The notes: generated from the letters alone by a model not told the origin. Shown: positions 1-7,823, numbered from the stretch's first letter. The stretch is 11,589 nt of DNA from Steroidobacteraceae bacterium (GCA_025927665.1 JAICKZ010000076.1:1-11589); one strand, 5' to 3'. Numbers and translations are program-made.

Positions 1-992
1 CCGGACTTAATCCTGCAGCGTGTACGATTTTTATTCAATCGCGAGTGCCCGAGCATTCTGAACTGCACTTATTACTTTCGATGATCACTCCGCTTAGCTG
101 GCTGGAACGCGTTCCAACTTACAAAGATCAGCAAGAACAGCTGAAGGATCGCGATCTTGCAACCTATGGCTTCTTGGGTTATCCCTTGCTGCAAAGTGCG
201 GATATTCTTCTTTACAAGCCGCAGCATGTACCTGTTGGCGAAGACCAAGTGGCACATGTAGAAATCACTCGTGAAGTAGCGCGACGTTGTAATTTTTTGT
301 TTGGTCGTGAAGAAGACTTTGAAGCTAAAGTTGAAAAGGCATTGAAAAACTTAGGCAGCCGCAATGCCTCTCAATACAAAGAATTTCGTCGTGCTTTTCA
401 AGAACAAGGCAATACCGAATCATTAGAAAAAGCTCACGCATTACTAGATGCGAACACACGATTGACAGTGGCTGACCGCGAACGCTTGCTGGGCTACTTG
501 GAAGGCACCGGGCGCAGCATTTTGGTTGAACCTGAGGCATTGTTGACGGCAACGCCGAAAGTGCCGGGGCTCGACGGTCGCAAGATGTCGAAATCATATG
601 GCAACACAATTGGTTTGCGTGAAGATCCCGATAGCGTGGCAAAAAAAATGCGTGCGATGCAAACGGATCCTGCACGTGTGCGTCGTACTGATCCCGGCAA
701 TCCTGATGTTTGCCCAGTATGGGATTTACACAAAATATATTCCGATGAAACAACCAAGGAGTGGGTGCAAAATGGTTGTCGTAGTGCTGGTATTGGTTGT
801 TTGGATTGCAAAAAACCACTGATCGATAAAGTTGTCGCCGAGATCACCGTTATGCGCACACGTGCGCAAGAATACGAAGACAATCACGACTTGGTACGAG
901 GCATCATTGCAGAAGGTTGTGAAAAAGCACGTGAAGTTGCAAGACAAACTTTAGATGAAGTGCGCCAGGCCATTGGCATGAACTACCGATAA
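1..992 (+). CDS. trpS: Tryptophan--tRNA ligase, long form (5' truncated)
   Basis: Class I aminoacyl-tRNA synthetase that charges tRNA-Trp in the cytosol. The reading frame is open from base 3, and the residues before the GTG at 45 (GLNPAACTIFIQSR) match TrpS, so this GTG is an internal Val and the true start with the HIGH motif lies upstream of the window. Visible motifs are VPEHSEL, GYPLLQSADILLY, GEDQVAHVEITRE and the KMSKS loop at 582-596. Between the GEDQ region and KMSKS lies an insert of about 80 residues (roughly bases 310-550), which marks the long form known from Pseudomonas-type bacteria. Downstream is a four-cysteine pattern C-x21-C-x6-C-x2-C (711-809), close to the iron-sulfur motif of Thermotoga TrpS. 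The C-terminus (AIGMNYR) is intact. The stop is 8 bases before scpA, which suggests co-transcription. Identity is certain; the cluster is inferred. Confidence 0.97.
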   Translation, partial: GLNPAACTIFIQSRVPEHSELHLLLSMITPLSWLERVPTYKDQQEQLKDRDLATYGFLGYPLLQSADILLYKPQHVPVGEDQVAHVEITREVARRCNFLFGREEDFEAKVEKALKNLGSRNASQYKEFRRAFQEQGNTESLEKAHALLDANTRLTVADRERLLGYLEGTGRSILVEPEALLTATPKVPGLDGRKMSKSYGNTIGLREDPDSVAKKMRAMQTDPARVRRTDPGNPDVCPVWDLHKIYSDETTKEWVQNGCRSAGIGCLDCKKPLIDKVVAEITVMRTRAQEYEDNHDLVRGIIAEGCEKAREVARQTLDEVRQAIGMNYR

Positions 993-1000
993 ATAAACAA

Positions 1001-2143
1001 ATGAAACCTGAATTGAAATTGGTTGAAGACACAGGCTCGGTATTGAATGCTCAGCCACAGCTCGATCAAGCTGTGATGAATGAAGTGATTCCTATGCCTG
1101 AGCAAACTGAAATGCCGTTTGCGATGGTGGATGGCGAACCGTACACGCAATTGCCGCGCGATCTATACATTCCGCCCGATGCTTTACAGGTATTTCTCGA
1201 AGCATTTGAAGGTCCGTTGGATTTGCTGCTGTATCTGATTCGCAAACAGAATCTGAATATCCTCGATATTCCCATTGCAGAGATTACACGCCAGTACATG
1301 AGTTACATCGACGTGATGCACGAGCTGCAATTGGAATTGGCTGGCGAGTATTTGTTGATGGCCGCGATGCTGGCGGAAATTAAATCACGCATGTTGTTGC
1401 CGCGCGCCAAATCCGAAGATGGCCAGGAAGAAGAGGATCCGCGTGCCGAGCTGGTGCGTCGCTTGCAAGAATACGAACGCTTCAAAAAAGCGGCCGATGA
1501 TATCGATCATCTCAAACGTGTAGAGCGTGACGTGCTGCCTGCATTGGTGGAGTTAACTGAACGCAAGGTCGTCAAAATTCAACCCGAAGTGACCTTGGAT
1601 GAAATGTTGAAAGCATTTCGCGATGTCGTACTGCGCTCTGAACATTTCAGTCATCATCATGTGCAGCGTGAGCCCTTGTCGCAGCGTCAGCGTATGGCAG
1701 AAATTCTAAGTTTGCTTGAAAGCGCTGAGTTTGTTGAGTTTATAAAACTTTTCAAGGCCGATGAAGGTCGCATGGGCGTTACCGTCACATTCGTTTCCAT
1801 TCTCGAATTAATGAAGGAAGGTTTGTTGGATATTGTGCAAGCCGAGCCTTATGCTCCGTTGCACGTACGCAAAGCCAGTGCGAAAAAATTTATTGCACCG
1901 GAATCAGCCGATGCAGATAACGAAGCTGCGTTATCGCAACCGGAATTACCAGACGAGAATGTCATTGATGATGAAGATGCGCAAGACACACCGGATGAAC
2001 CGATCGCCGAGATTGTGGCCGAACGCAGTATTGAACAATTGGTTGATGAGTTAATCAGCGAATCTGAAATATCAGAGATTGAAGATGCGCTGAGTGAAGA
2101 ATCGGCCACCGAATTTGTAGATGGTAAAACAAACAATGAATGA
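1001..2143 (+). CDS. scpA: Segregation and condensation protein A (kleisin)
   Basis: Kleisin subunit of the SMC-ScpAB condensin, which bridges the SMC heads and organises the nucleoid. The family N-terminal signature is at about residues 66-100 (FEGPLDLLLYLIRKQNLNIL), followed by AGEYLLMAAMLAEIKSRMLLP at about 114-134, the core that contacts the SMC neck and ScpB. A winged-helix region ends near residue 292. At 380 aa it is longer than the usual 250-300: there is a leader of about 45 residues before GEPYTQLPRDLYIPP, and an acidic, low-complexity tail from about residue 300 to the end. No clear Shine-Dalgarno precedes the ATG at 1001; the ATG at 1076 is an alternative start that would still keep the conserved part. 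It overlaps scpB, and trpS lies just upstream. The family call is firm; the exact start is less sure. Confidence 0.96.
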   Translation: MKPELKLVEDTGSVLNAQPQLDQAVMNEVIPMPEQTEMPFAMVDGEPYTQLPRDLYIPPDALQVFLEAFEGPLDLLLYLIRKQNLNILDIPIAEITRQYMSYIDVMHELQLELAGEYLLMAAMLAEIKSRMLLPRAKSEDGQEEEDPRAELVRRLQEYERFKKAADDIDHLKRVERDVLPALVELTERKVVKIQPEVTLDEMLKAFRDVVLRSEHFSHHHVQREPLSQRQRMAEILSLLESAEFVEFIKLFKADEGRMGVTVTFVSILELMKEGLLDIVQAEPYAPLHVRKASAKKFIAPESADADNEAALSQPELPDENVIDDEDAQDTPDEPIAEIVAERSIEQLVDELISESEISEIEDALSEESATEFVDGKTNNE

Positions 2144-2840
2144 ACTTGAAATGAAACATTTGCTGGAAGCGGCGCTGTTGGCTGCAGGACGACCATTGCC
2201 AGCGCAACAACTGGCAGAGTTATACGACGAACGCGAGCGTCCCAGTATCGAACAGATTATGCAAGGCTTGCAAGCCTTGGCAGAAGATTATCAAAGCCGC
2301 GGTCTTGAAGTTGTCGAAGTGGCCAGTGGTTGGCGTATTCAAGTGCGCACTAATTGTGTGGATTTTGTATCACGCCTGTGGCAAGAGCGTCCTTCGCGTT
2401 ACTCTCGAGCCTTGCTTGAAACGTTGGCATTGATTGCCTATCGTCAGCCGATCACTCGCAGTGAGATTGAAGAGATTCGCGGTGTAGCAGTCAGTTCATC
2501 CATTTTGCGCACCATGCATGATCGTAATTGGGTGCGTGTTGTCGGACATCGCGAAGTACCGGGTCGGCCTGAATTGTTGGCCACTACACGAGAGTTTCTC
2601 GACTATTTTAATTTGAAGAGTCTCGATCAACTGCCCACGTTGGCCGAATTAAAAGACGTTGAGACGGTGGGCGTGCAACTTGAATTCAACACCGATACCA
2701 ATGTTGCCAATACTAATACTGAAGATGCAGATCCAGTCATTGCTGATGGTGATATTTCTGAAGGTGATCATGATCAGACGCAACTCAAACAAGAATCAGA
2801 GTTAGAGCCCACAGTCGCTGCGACCGAAGTTGCATCCTGA
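2136..2840 (+). CDS. scpB: Segregation and condensation protein B
   Basis: ScpB homologue, a winged-helix protein that dimerises and binds ScpA within the SMC condensin. Typical features are the N-terminal stretch LLEAALLAAGRPL, GWRIQVRT, LLETLALIAYRQPITRSEIEEIRG and the later GRPELLATTREFLDYFNL with LDQLP. After about residue 185 the conserved part ends and a tail of roughly 50 residues rich in Asp, Glu, Asn and Thr follows. I chose the ATG at 2136, which overlaps the scpA stop in an ATGAATGA context. In-frame ATGs at 2121 and 2151 are possible, since none has a good ribosome binding site and the family N-terminus fits 2136 or 2151. The stop overlaps the rluB start by one base (TGATG), so translation of the three genes is probably coupled. 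Confidence 0.95.
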   Translation: MNELEMKHLLEAALLAAGRPLPAQQLAELYDERERPSIEQIMQGLQALAEDYQSRGLEVVEVASGWRIQVRTNCVDFVSRLWQERPSRYSRALLETLALIAYRQPITRSEIEEIRGVAVSSSILRTMHDRNWVRVVGHREVPGRPELLATTREFLDYFNLKSLDQLPTLAELKDVETVGVQLEFNTDTNVANTNTEDADPVIADGDISEGDHDQTQLKQESELEPTVAATEVAS

Positions 2841-3904
2841 TGTCTGAACGTCTCAACAAAATATTGGCACAACATGGAATAGGATCACGACGTGAAGTTG
2901 AACGTTGGATTGAAGAGGGCCGTTTGCAACTCAATGGCTCATCAGTTCAACTCGGTGATCGTTATACAGAAGGCGATCGCGTATTGCTTGATGGTCGCGA
3001 TATCACGAAGCGACTAACTACCCGAGCCAACGTGCAAGTATTGGCTTACCACAAACCACAAGGTCAGTTAATAGAACGATCTTCAAATGATCCCGTCGAT
3101 GCCGAAGTCGATGCGGGTGAAACAGTGATGGAGCGTTTACCGAAGCAACGTGGTGTGCGTTGGGTGGCAATCAATCCCATGCATGCTGGCGACAGCGGGT
3201 TGTTGTTGTTCACCAATGACGGTGCGTTATCTTATGCGTTAACACGACAAAAGAAAAATATTCCAAGCGTTTATATGGTGCGGGTACATGTTCGTGGTGG
3301 ATTGAAAGCGGCACCGCAACTGTCATCAAAATTAATGCTCGATGATCAATTGATTGAATTTACTGCCATCGAGCCCTCTGGTGGTGAAGCTGAAAACGTT
3401 TGGTATAAGGTATCGATGCCACGTTCAGATCGACGTGCTGCCGTTCGAGCCTTGTTTGCAAGTCATGATTTGACCATCAGCCGCATGATGCAGGTTAATT
3501 TTGCAGAAATCGAATTGACTAAAGATATTCCGCGCAGCCGACATCAATCGCTTAAACCAACGCAGATTGCTCAGTTATATCAAGTTGCAAAGTTAGCCGT
3601 ACCTAAGTTTGGGCCAGTGAAAGCTGATACAGCCAACGATGACGAGAATATTGAAAAATTCAAACCCCGACCCGGTAAGCGTGCACGTGTCAAGCGAGCC
3701 ACTTATACACCAGCAGTGAAAAGAACACGTCATGACTCTTCTACTGACTCAGCTACAAGACGTCAATTATCATCAAGACAATCTTCTTCGAAAAGTGCTG
3801 AACCCATCGTAAGGATCGACAAGCTTGGTAGCGGCCGAAAATCAGCGCCCCGAGCGCGAGGTGGTTCTAACCGACCGTCGCGTCCGACTCAATCACGCCA
3901 TTAA
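2840..3904 (+). CDS. rluB: RluB-family 23S rRNA pseudouridine synthase homologue, probably catalytically inactive
   Basis: By position and sequence this is RluB, which in E. coli makes pseudouridine 2605 in 23S rRNA. An S4 RNA-binding domain covers about residues 2-60 (LNKILAQHGIGSRREVE), and the synthase domain about 66-235, with YHKPQG, ERLPKQRGVRW and SGLLLFTNDG. However, the family catalytic motif G-R-L-D reads N-P-M-H here (residues 112-115), putting His115 (codon 3182-3184) in place of the nucleophilic Asp. The DPEGR-type segment before it is altered and longer, and the late motif corresponding to REVRRL reads AAVRAL. Tyr145 (SVYMV) is kept. A basic Ser/Arg/Lys-rich tail of about 110 residues follows. 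The frame is intact, with no stop or frameshift, so it is not a decayed pseudogene. It may bind rRNA without modifying it. The start overlaps the scpB stop. The family is sure; inactivity is inferred from alignment by eye against remembered E. coli RluB. Confidence 0.9.
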   Translation: MSERLNKILAQHGIGSRREVERWIEEGRLQLNGSSVQLGDRYTEGDRVLLDGRDITKRLTTRANVQVLAYHKPQGQLIERSSNDPVDAEVDAGETVMERLPKQRGVRWVAINPMHAGDSGLLLFTNDGALSYALTRQKKNIPSVYMVRVHVRGGLKAAPQLSSKLMLDDQLIEFTAIEPSGGEAENVWYKVSMPRSDRRAAVRALFASHDLTISRMMQVNFAEIELTKDIPRSRHQSLKPTQIAQLYQVAKLAVPKFGPVKADTANDDENIEKFKPRPGKRARVKRATYTPAVKRTRHDSSTDSATRRQLSSRQSSSKSAEPIVRIDKLGSGRKSAPRARGGSNRPSRPTQSRH

Positions 3905-3961
3905 TGTCTAACATCGCAAATAAGCATTGATTAGTTTCCCAGCATTCAGGTAAGCAGCATC

Positions 3962-4810
3962 ATGCATCGTTTCGTTTTGACATTATCATGTGCAGATCGT
4001 ATGGGTATTGTTGCTGCTGTTGCCAATTTTTTGCTGAAGGAACAGTGCAATATTATCGACAGTGCGCAGTTCGGCGATGATGCTAATCAGCTTTTTTTCA
4101 TGCGCGTTGTCTTTGCAACTACTCGTGATGTGGATGCAGTTCAAGTGCGTGATTTATTTTCGAGCGTTGCTAACGAATTTAATATGCGTTGGACCATTCA
4201 CGATGCAAGCGTTAAGCATCGCGTTATGCTGTTGGTTTCTAAATTCGGTCATTGCATGAATGATTTACTATATCGCTACCGCATTGGCGCGTTGCCAATT
4301 GAAATACCGGCAATTGTTTCCAATCATCGTGATTTTTATCAACTGGCTGCGGCACACAACATCCCGTTTCATTACTTGCCGGTGACTAAAGATAACAAGG
4401 ATAAGCAGGAGCAAAAAATTCTTGAGTTGTTCAACGACGAACATTGCGATTTAGTCGTGCTTGCTCGTTATATGCAAATACTTTCGCCGCAACTTTGTGC
4501 ATCGTTGAATGAGCGCGCAATCAACATTCATCATTCGTTTTTACCTAGCTTTCAGGGCGCCAAGCCTTATCAACAGGCACATGATCGTGGCGTCAAGCTC
4601 ATCGGCGCAACTGCGCACTACGTTACTGCTGATCTCGATGAAGGTCCGATCATTGAGCAGGACGTATCACGCGTGGATCATTCGATGAGCGTAGACGATT
4701 GCGCTGCCGCAGGTCGCGACGTGGAATGCGCTGTATTGGCGCGAGCAGTTAAGTGGCATGTTGAACATCGCATATTGCTGAATGGTAATCGTACGGTTGT
4801 ATTCCGTTAA
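3962..4810 (+). CDS. purU: Formyltetrahydrofolate deformylase
   Basis: Hydrolyses 10-formyltetrahydrofolate to formate and tetrahydrofolate, which balances one-carbon pools and supplies formate for PurT-type purine synthesis. An N-terminal ACT domain (about residues 1-80, beginning FVLTLSCADRMGIVAAVANFL) is followed by the formyltransferase-like hydrolase domain. Catalytic residues of the fold are visible: Asn188 and His190 in INIHHSFLPSF, and Asp226 in LDEGPII. At 282 aa it has the usual length. The ATG at 3962 has only a marginal ribosome binding site (AGG at 3948-3950). It stands 57 bases after rluB and 111 bases before the dehydrogenase, so it may be transcribed with either or alone. Identity is confident. 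Confidence 0.96.
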   Translation: MHRFVLTLSCADRMGIVAAVANFLLKEQCNIIDSAQFGDDANQLFFMRVVFATTRDVDAVQVRDLFSSVANEFNMRWTIHDASVKHRVMLLVSKFGHCMNDLLYRYRIGALPIEIPAIVSNHRDFYQLAAAHNIPFHYLPVTKDNKDKQEQKILELFNDEHCDLVVLARYMQILSPQLCASLNERAINIHHSFLPSFQGAKPYQQAHDRGVKLIGATAHYVTADLDEGPIIEQDVSRVDHSMSVDDCAAAGRDVECAVLARAVKWHVEHRILLNGNRTVVFR

Positions 4811-4849
4811 TCGCAGTGATGTCTCTTCTTGATGCAGAATTGGATGCGC

Positions 4850-4880
4850 TTGATGAACCGACTATTTATTGATGTACACT
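4850..4880 (+). promoter_or_regulatory. Possible sigma70 promoter for the alcohol dehydrogenase gene
   Basis: A TTGATG at 4850-4855 and a TACACT at 4875-4880 could serve as -35 and -10 elements. The 19-base spacing is long, which lowers confidence. It lies in the gap between purU and the dehydrogenase gene and would give a short leader before the GTG at 4922. The same TACACT hexamer is the -10 of the much better ndk promoter candidate. Confidence 0.25.
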
Positions 4881-4908
4881 GAACTTTAGTAAGCACACAT
4901 AACCAAAC

Positions 4909-4914
4909 AAAGGA
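4909..4914 (+). promoter_or_regulatory. Ribosome binding site that sets the GTG start at 4922
   Basis: AAAGGA ends 7 bases before GTG. It is among the best Shine-Dalgarno matches in the window and supports GTG as the real start of the dehydrogenase, because the overlapping ATG at 4914 is in another frame and soon reaches a stop. Confidence 0.6.
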
Positions 4915-4921
4915 TGAAGCA

Positions 4922-6079
4922 GTGCGGCAATTAACCTATCTTAAGAAAAACACACTTGCATGGTGGGATGTTCCTGATCCTGTGTTGCAACTTCCTACCG
5001 ATGTGATCGTGCGTCCGCTGGCCGCCGCACGTTGTGATGGTGACAAGGTATTTTTATTCAATGACGTGACTCGACCCATCAAGTTGGGTATGGCTTTGCA
5101 TTATCTCGATCCCGTTAATCGTGATCTGTTAGGCCATGATCCATACAAAGGGCCATTCGCGGTGGGCCACGAGTGCGTAGGTGAAGTTTACGCTTGCGGT
5201 GAAGAAGTAAAAAATTTCAAACGTGGTGATAAAGTCATTGTGCCATGGGCGATTTCATGTGGAAGTTGTGCTCACTGTCATTTAGGGTTGACATCAAAGT
5301 GCTTAGACGCAGGTGATACGTTGTTGTCCGCGTTTGGTTTTGGTAAAGGCATGGGCATGTGGGGCGGCATGGTAAGTGATTTCATTCGTGTGCCTTATGC
5401 CGATCAATTGTTGGTTGCGATTCCTGAAGGTGTTGATCCGTTGTCAGTCGCCAGTGCGAGCGACAATATTCCGGATGGATGGCGCACCGTCGCTCCTTAC
5501 CTCAAACGACGGCCACAGGCACCGGTGCTGATCGTTGGCGGTGGTGCAGAAAGTATTGGCTTATACGCTGTTGCTATCGCGATCGCGATGGGCTCCAGCA
5601 AAGTCGACTATGTTGATCATCAAGTGCAACGTTTGGAAATTGCAGAGCGCTTGAGCGCAATTGCGATCGAAGTGCCCAAGGCCAAACGCGCAGCGTGGTA
5701 TCGACAGCATGCACCGCGTATCAAAGGGAATTATCCGATCAGTGTAGACGCCAGTGCACACGCGGATGGTCTGCGCTACGCCATTCGTTCGCTGGCGCCG
5801 GGCGGTACCTGCACCTGTGTTGGATATTATTTTCAAAAATCGACCGGTATTCCTTTGATGCAAATGTTTGCCAATGATTCCACGCTACACACGGGAATTT
5901 CACATCCACGTGCGACATTAGATGAAGTGCTCGCATTAATTGCTAGCAAGCGTTTCAAGCCTGAGGCAATCACAACTTTGTTGGCTTCATGGGATGATGC
6001 AGAACAAGCTTATCTTGAGCGGACTACCAAGGTGGTAGTGCATAGATCTTCTGCGTTTGAATCGGTTGGGCTTGCATAG
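4922..6079 (+). CDS. Zinc-dependent alcohol dehydrogenase (MDR family), substrate unknown
   Basis: Medium-chain dehydrogenase/reductase of 385 aa, presumably cytosolic, oxidising an alcohol or aldehyde adduct with NAD(P). Catalytic zinc ligands appear as Cys38 (AARCDGD) and His83-Glu84 (VGHECVGEV). The structural zinc site has four cysteines, 113, 116, 119 and 127 (SCGSCAHC then KC). A Rossmann nucleotide-binding turn, VGGGAESIG, starts near residue 205, and the acidic residue after the second strand (YVD, Asp232) suggests NAD rather than NADP. The stretch between Cys38 and His83 is 44 residues, longer than in classic alcohol dehydrogenases, which hints at a distinct subfamily. The GTG start has a good ribosome binding site. 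It follows purU, so a formaldehyde or one-carbon role is possible, but nothing in the protein proves it. It converges with suhB. Confidence 0.88.
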   Translation: MRQLTYLKKNTLAWWDVPDPVLQLPTDVIVRPLAAARCDGDKVFLFNDVTRPIKLGMALHYLDPVNRDLLGHDPYKGPFAVGHECVGEVYACGEEVKNFKRGDKVIVPWAISCGSCAHCHLGLTSKCLDAGDTLLSAFGFGKGMGMWGGMVSDFIRVPYADQLLVAIPEGVDPLSVASASDNIPDGWRTVAPYLKRRPQAPVLIVGGGAESIGLYAVAIAIAMGSSKVDYVDHQVQRLEIAERLSAIAIEVPKAKRAAWYRQHAPRIKGNYPISVDASAHADGLRYAIRSLAPGGTCTCVGYYFQKSTGIPLMQMFANDSTLHTGISHPRATLDEVLALIASKRFKPEAITTLLASWDDAEQAYLERTTKVVVHRSSAFESVGLA

Positions 6080-6152
6080 CGATAAATTGAACCTTCGTAT
6101 CTCAGCGACAAGATGCACTACAATTAATCTCGTTGCTTATGCAGCTGAAGCT

Positions 6153-6971
6153 TTATTGTAAATCCGCTGACAAATGCGGAGCAATGATCGCTAACAACGC
6201 TTCATACACTTTAGGTGTGCCTGCAACCAGGTTACCTTGTTGCTGATAATCATCACCTGTTAATGTACCCACTCGACCGCCTGCTTCAATAATTAATAAT
6301 GTCCCTGCAGCAGTGTCCCAAGGTGATAAGCCCATTTCCCAGAAGCCATCAAGACGACCAGCAGCGATATATGCAAGATCGAGTGATGCAGCGCCGGGAC
6401 GCCGAATACCAGCGGCTTGTTTTGTCACCTCACGGAACATTGCCATATAAGGATCTAGCCATTGAATATTGCTGCGAAAGGGAAAGCCGGTGCCAATCAA
6501 TGCTCCTTCAAGGGAAATTTGTTTGCTAACGCGAATGCGGCGATCATCCAATCGAGCACCGTCACCGCGTGCGGCAGTAAACAATTCCTGTTTAAGTGGA
6601 TCATAGATCACACCGCATTCCAATTTGCCACGACGCTGTAATCCAATAGACACCGCAAATTGCGGAAAGCCATGAATGAAGTTGGTGGTGCCATCGAGAG
6701 GATCGATGATCCAAACGAATTCATCTTTGCCATCAGTATATTTGGCGCCATCAGTATGTCCGCTTTCTTCAGCGAGGAAGCCGTGATCCGGAAACGCCAC
6801 GCGAATGGTGTCGATGATATCTTGTTCGGCACGCAGATCGACTTCGGTAACAAAGTCATTACGTTCTTTGCTGCGCACTTCCAATTGATGGACGCGATTC
6901 ATACTGCGCATAATCAGATCACCGGCACGACGGGCGGCGCGAACAGCAATGTTAAGCATCGGATGCTGCAT
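6153..6971 (-). CDS. suhB: Inositol-1-monophosphatase / SuhB family protein
   Basis: Mg-dependent phosphatase of the inositol monophosphatase family. In E. coli the same protein also joins the Nus antitermination complex on rRNA operons. In the 272-aa protein, metal-binding motifs are AEESG (about 67-71), WIIDPLDGTTN (87-97, Asp90 and Asp93) and SPWDTAAG (Asp219). The N-terminus MQHPMLNIAVRAAR matches E. coli SuhB, so I placed the start at the ATG ending at 6971. An upstream in-frame TTG (6986) is less likely. A GAGG lies 9 bases upstream of the ATG on the minus strand. It is divergent from trmJ, as in E. coli, and its 3' end faces the dehydrogenase gene across 73 bases where I see no convincing terminator hairpin. 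Identity is confident; which of the two roles dominates cannot be read from sequence. Confidence 0.95.
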   Translation of the reverse strand: MQHPMLNIAVRAARRAGDLIMRSMNRVHQLEVRSKERNDFVTEVDLRAEQDIIDTIRVAFPDHGFLAEESGHTDGAKYTDGKDEFVWIIDPLDGTTNFIHGFPQFAVSIGLQRRGKLECGVIYDPLKQELFTAARGDGARLDDRRIRVSKQISLEGALIGTGFPFRSNIQWLDPYMAMFREVTKQAAGIRRPGAASLDLAYIAAGRLDGFWEMGLSPWDTAAGTLLIIEAGGRVGTLTGDDYQQQGNLVAGTPKVYEALLAIIAPHLSADLQ

Positions 6972-7015
6972 ATATATCAACCTCAAGTGCGGGCGAACTG
7001 ATAAAGAGCGGGCGT

Positions 7016-7028
7016 GCGAAAAGTTCGC
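7016..7028. repeat. Short perfect inverted repeat in the suhB-trmJ divergent region
   Basis: GCGAA, three bases, TTCGC. The flanks CGT and ACG extend the symmetry if one G is bulged. It lies between two divergent genes and could be an operator or a transcript hairpin for suhB. At five base pairs it may also be chance. Confidence 0.3.
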
Positions 7029-7053
7029 GACGGTCAGAAAGGGGCGTTAGAAT
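7024..7053 (+). promoter_or_regulatory. Possible promoter for trmJ and the isc genes
   Basis: TAGAAT at 7048-7053 matches the -10 consensus at five of six bases. The best -35 partner, TTCGCG at 7024-7029 with 18-base spacing, is poor. A start near 7060 would give a leader of about 38 bases containing two T-runs. As the only sizeable gap before iscA, this region must hold the promoter for trmJ and probably for iscS. I saw no recognisable IscR-type site. Confidence 0.35.
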
Positions 7054-7097
7054 AGCAGCAGAATTTTTTTTGTCACGATGCATTTTTTGTTTGCTCC

Positions 7098-7823
7098 ATG
7101 AGTGAATCGACTTTACCTATTCGTGTGGTGTTAGTGCACACCAGTCATCCAGGCAACATTGGTGCAGCAGCACGTGCCATGAAGAACATGGGATTAAGTG
7201 AATTACACTTGATCAAGCCTCGTGACTTTCCACATGCAGATGCCGATGCACGCGCAGCGGGTGCGGAAGATGTTTTGCATGCCGCAATTGTGCATGACGA
7301 TGTGCATGCGGCCATCAATGATTGTGGGTTGGTATTAGGTACTAGTGCTAGGCAACGACACATTCCCTTTATTCCGCTTGCACCGCGTGAATCCGCAAAT
7401 CTCGCAGTAGCGGCAGCACGTGCGGGTAATCGTGTGGCAATTTTATTTGGCAACGAACGCATAGGTTTGGAAAATGAAGTGCTGTCACTGTGTCATCACC
7501 TAGTTACGATTCCCACGAGTGGCGAATACAGCTCTCTGAATCTCGCGATGGCGGTACAGATTATTGTGTACGAGATCTTGATAGCAATGAGCGATAAAGC
7601 ATTGTCTCTCGAACGCCACGAACCTTTGGCAACCAGTGAAGAGCTGGAACACTTGTATGATCATCTATCCGAAATATTGGCGGAGACTCATTTTCGCGAT
7701 CGGGCTCGCAGCGGTCATGTCATGACTCGCGTTCGCCGAATTTTTAATCGTGCACAATTGGATCAAAACGAAACGCGAATCTTGCGCGGCATCTTAAGTG
7801 CCATGCAGGAAGTGCGGAGTTGA
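7098..7823 (+). CDS. trmJ: tRNA (cytidine/uridine-2'-O-)-methyltransferase TrmJ
   Basis: SPOUT-family methyltransferase that 2'-O-methylates position 32 of several tRNAs using S-adenosylmethionine, acting as a dimer. The knot-fold motifs are clear: HPGNIGAAARAMKNMG (about 17-32), ILFGNERIGLENEVL (about 115-129) and IPTSGEYSSLNLAMAVQI (about 138-155). The C-terminal helical domain carries RVRRIFNRAQ and the ending LRGILSAMQEV. Length (241 aa) is close to E. coli TrmJ. The ATG at 7098 lacks a strong ribosome binding site. It sits between suhB (divergent) and iscS, the normal place in gammaproteobacteria, except that iscR is missing between trmJ and iscS. Only 16 bases separate it from the iscS start, so the two are probably co-transcribed. 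Confidence 0.96.
   Translation: MSESTLPIRVVLVHTSHPGNIGAAARAMKNMGLSELHLIKPRDFPHADADARAAGAEDVLHAAIVHDDVHAAINDCGLVLGTSARQRHIPFIPLAPRESANLAVAAARAGNRVAILFGNERIGLENEVLSLCHHLVTIPTSGEYSSLNLAMAVQIIVYEILIAMSDKALSLERHEPLATSEELEHLYDHLSEILAETHFRDRARSGHVMTRVRRIFNRAQLDQNETRILRGILSAMQEVRS

Noticed and set aside
325..819. A 164-residue minus-strand open frame inside trpS
   Set aside because: It is the shadow of a strongly recognisable trpS frame and resembles no family I know.
4819..4872. A 17-codon open frame (MSLLDAELDALDEPTIY) between purU and the dehydrogenase gene
   Set aside because: No ribosome binding site, and length within chance. It could be a leader peptide only if conserved in relatives.
5577..5589. 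GCGATCGC-type palindrome, as in the cyanobacterial HIP1 repeat
   Set aside because: Only a few copies occur (also near 2974), and they fall inside genes. All gene content is gammaproteobacterial.
6080..6152. Possible bidirectional terminator between the dehydrogenase and suhB
   Set aside because: Only a four-pair GCTT/AAGC stem with a long loop and no proper T-run is visible.
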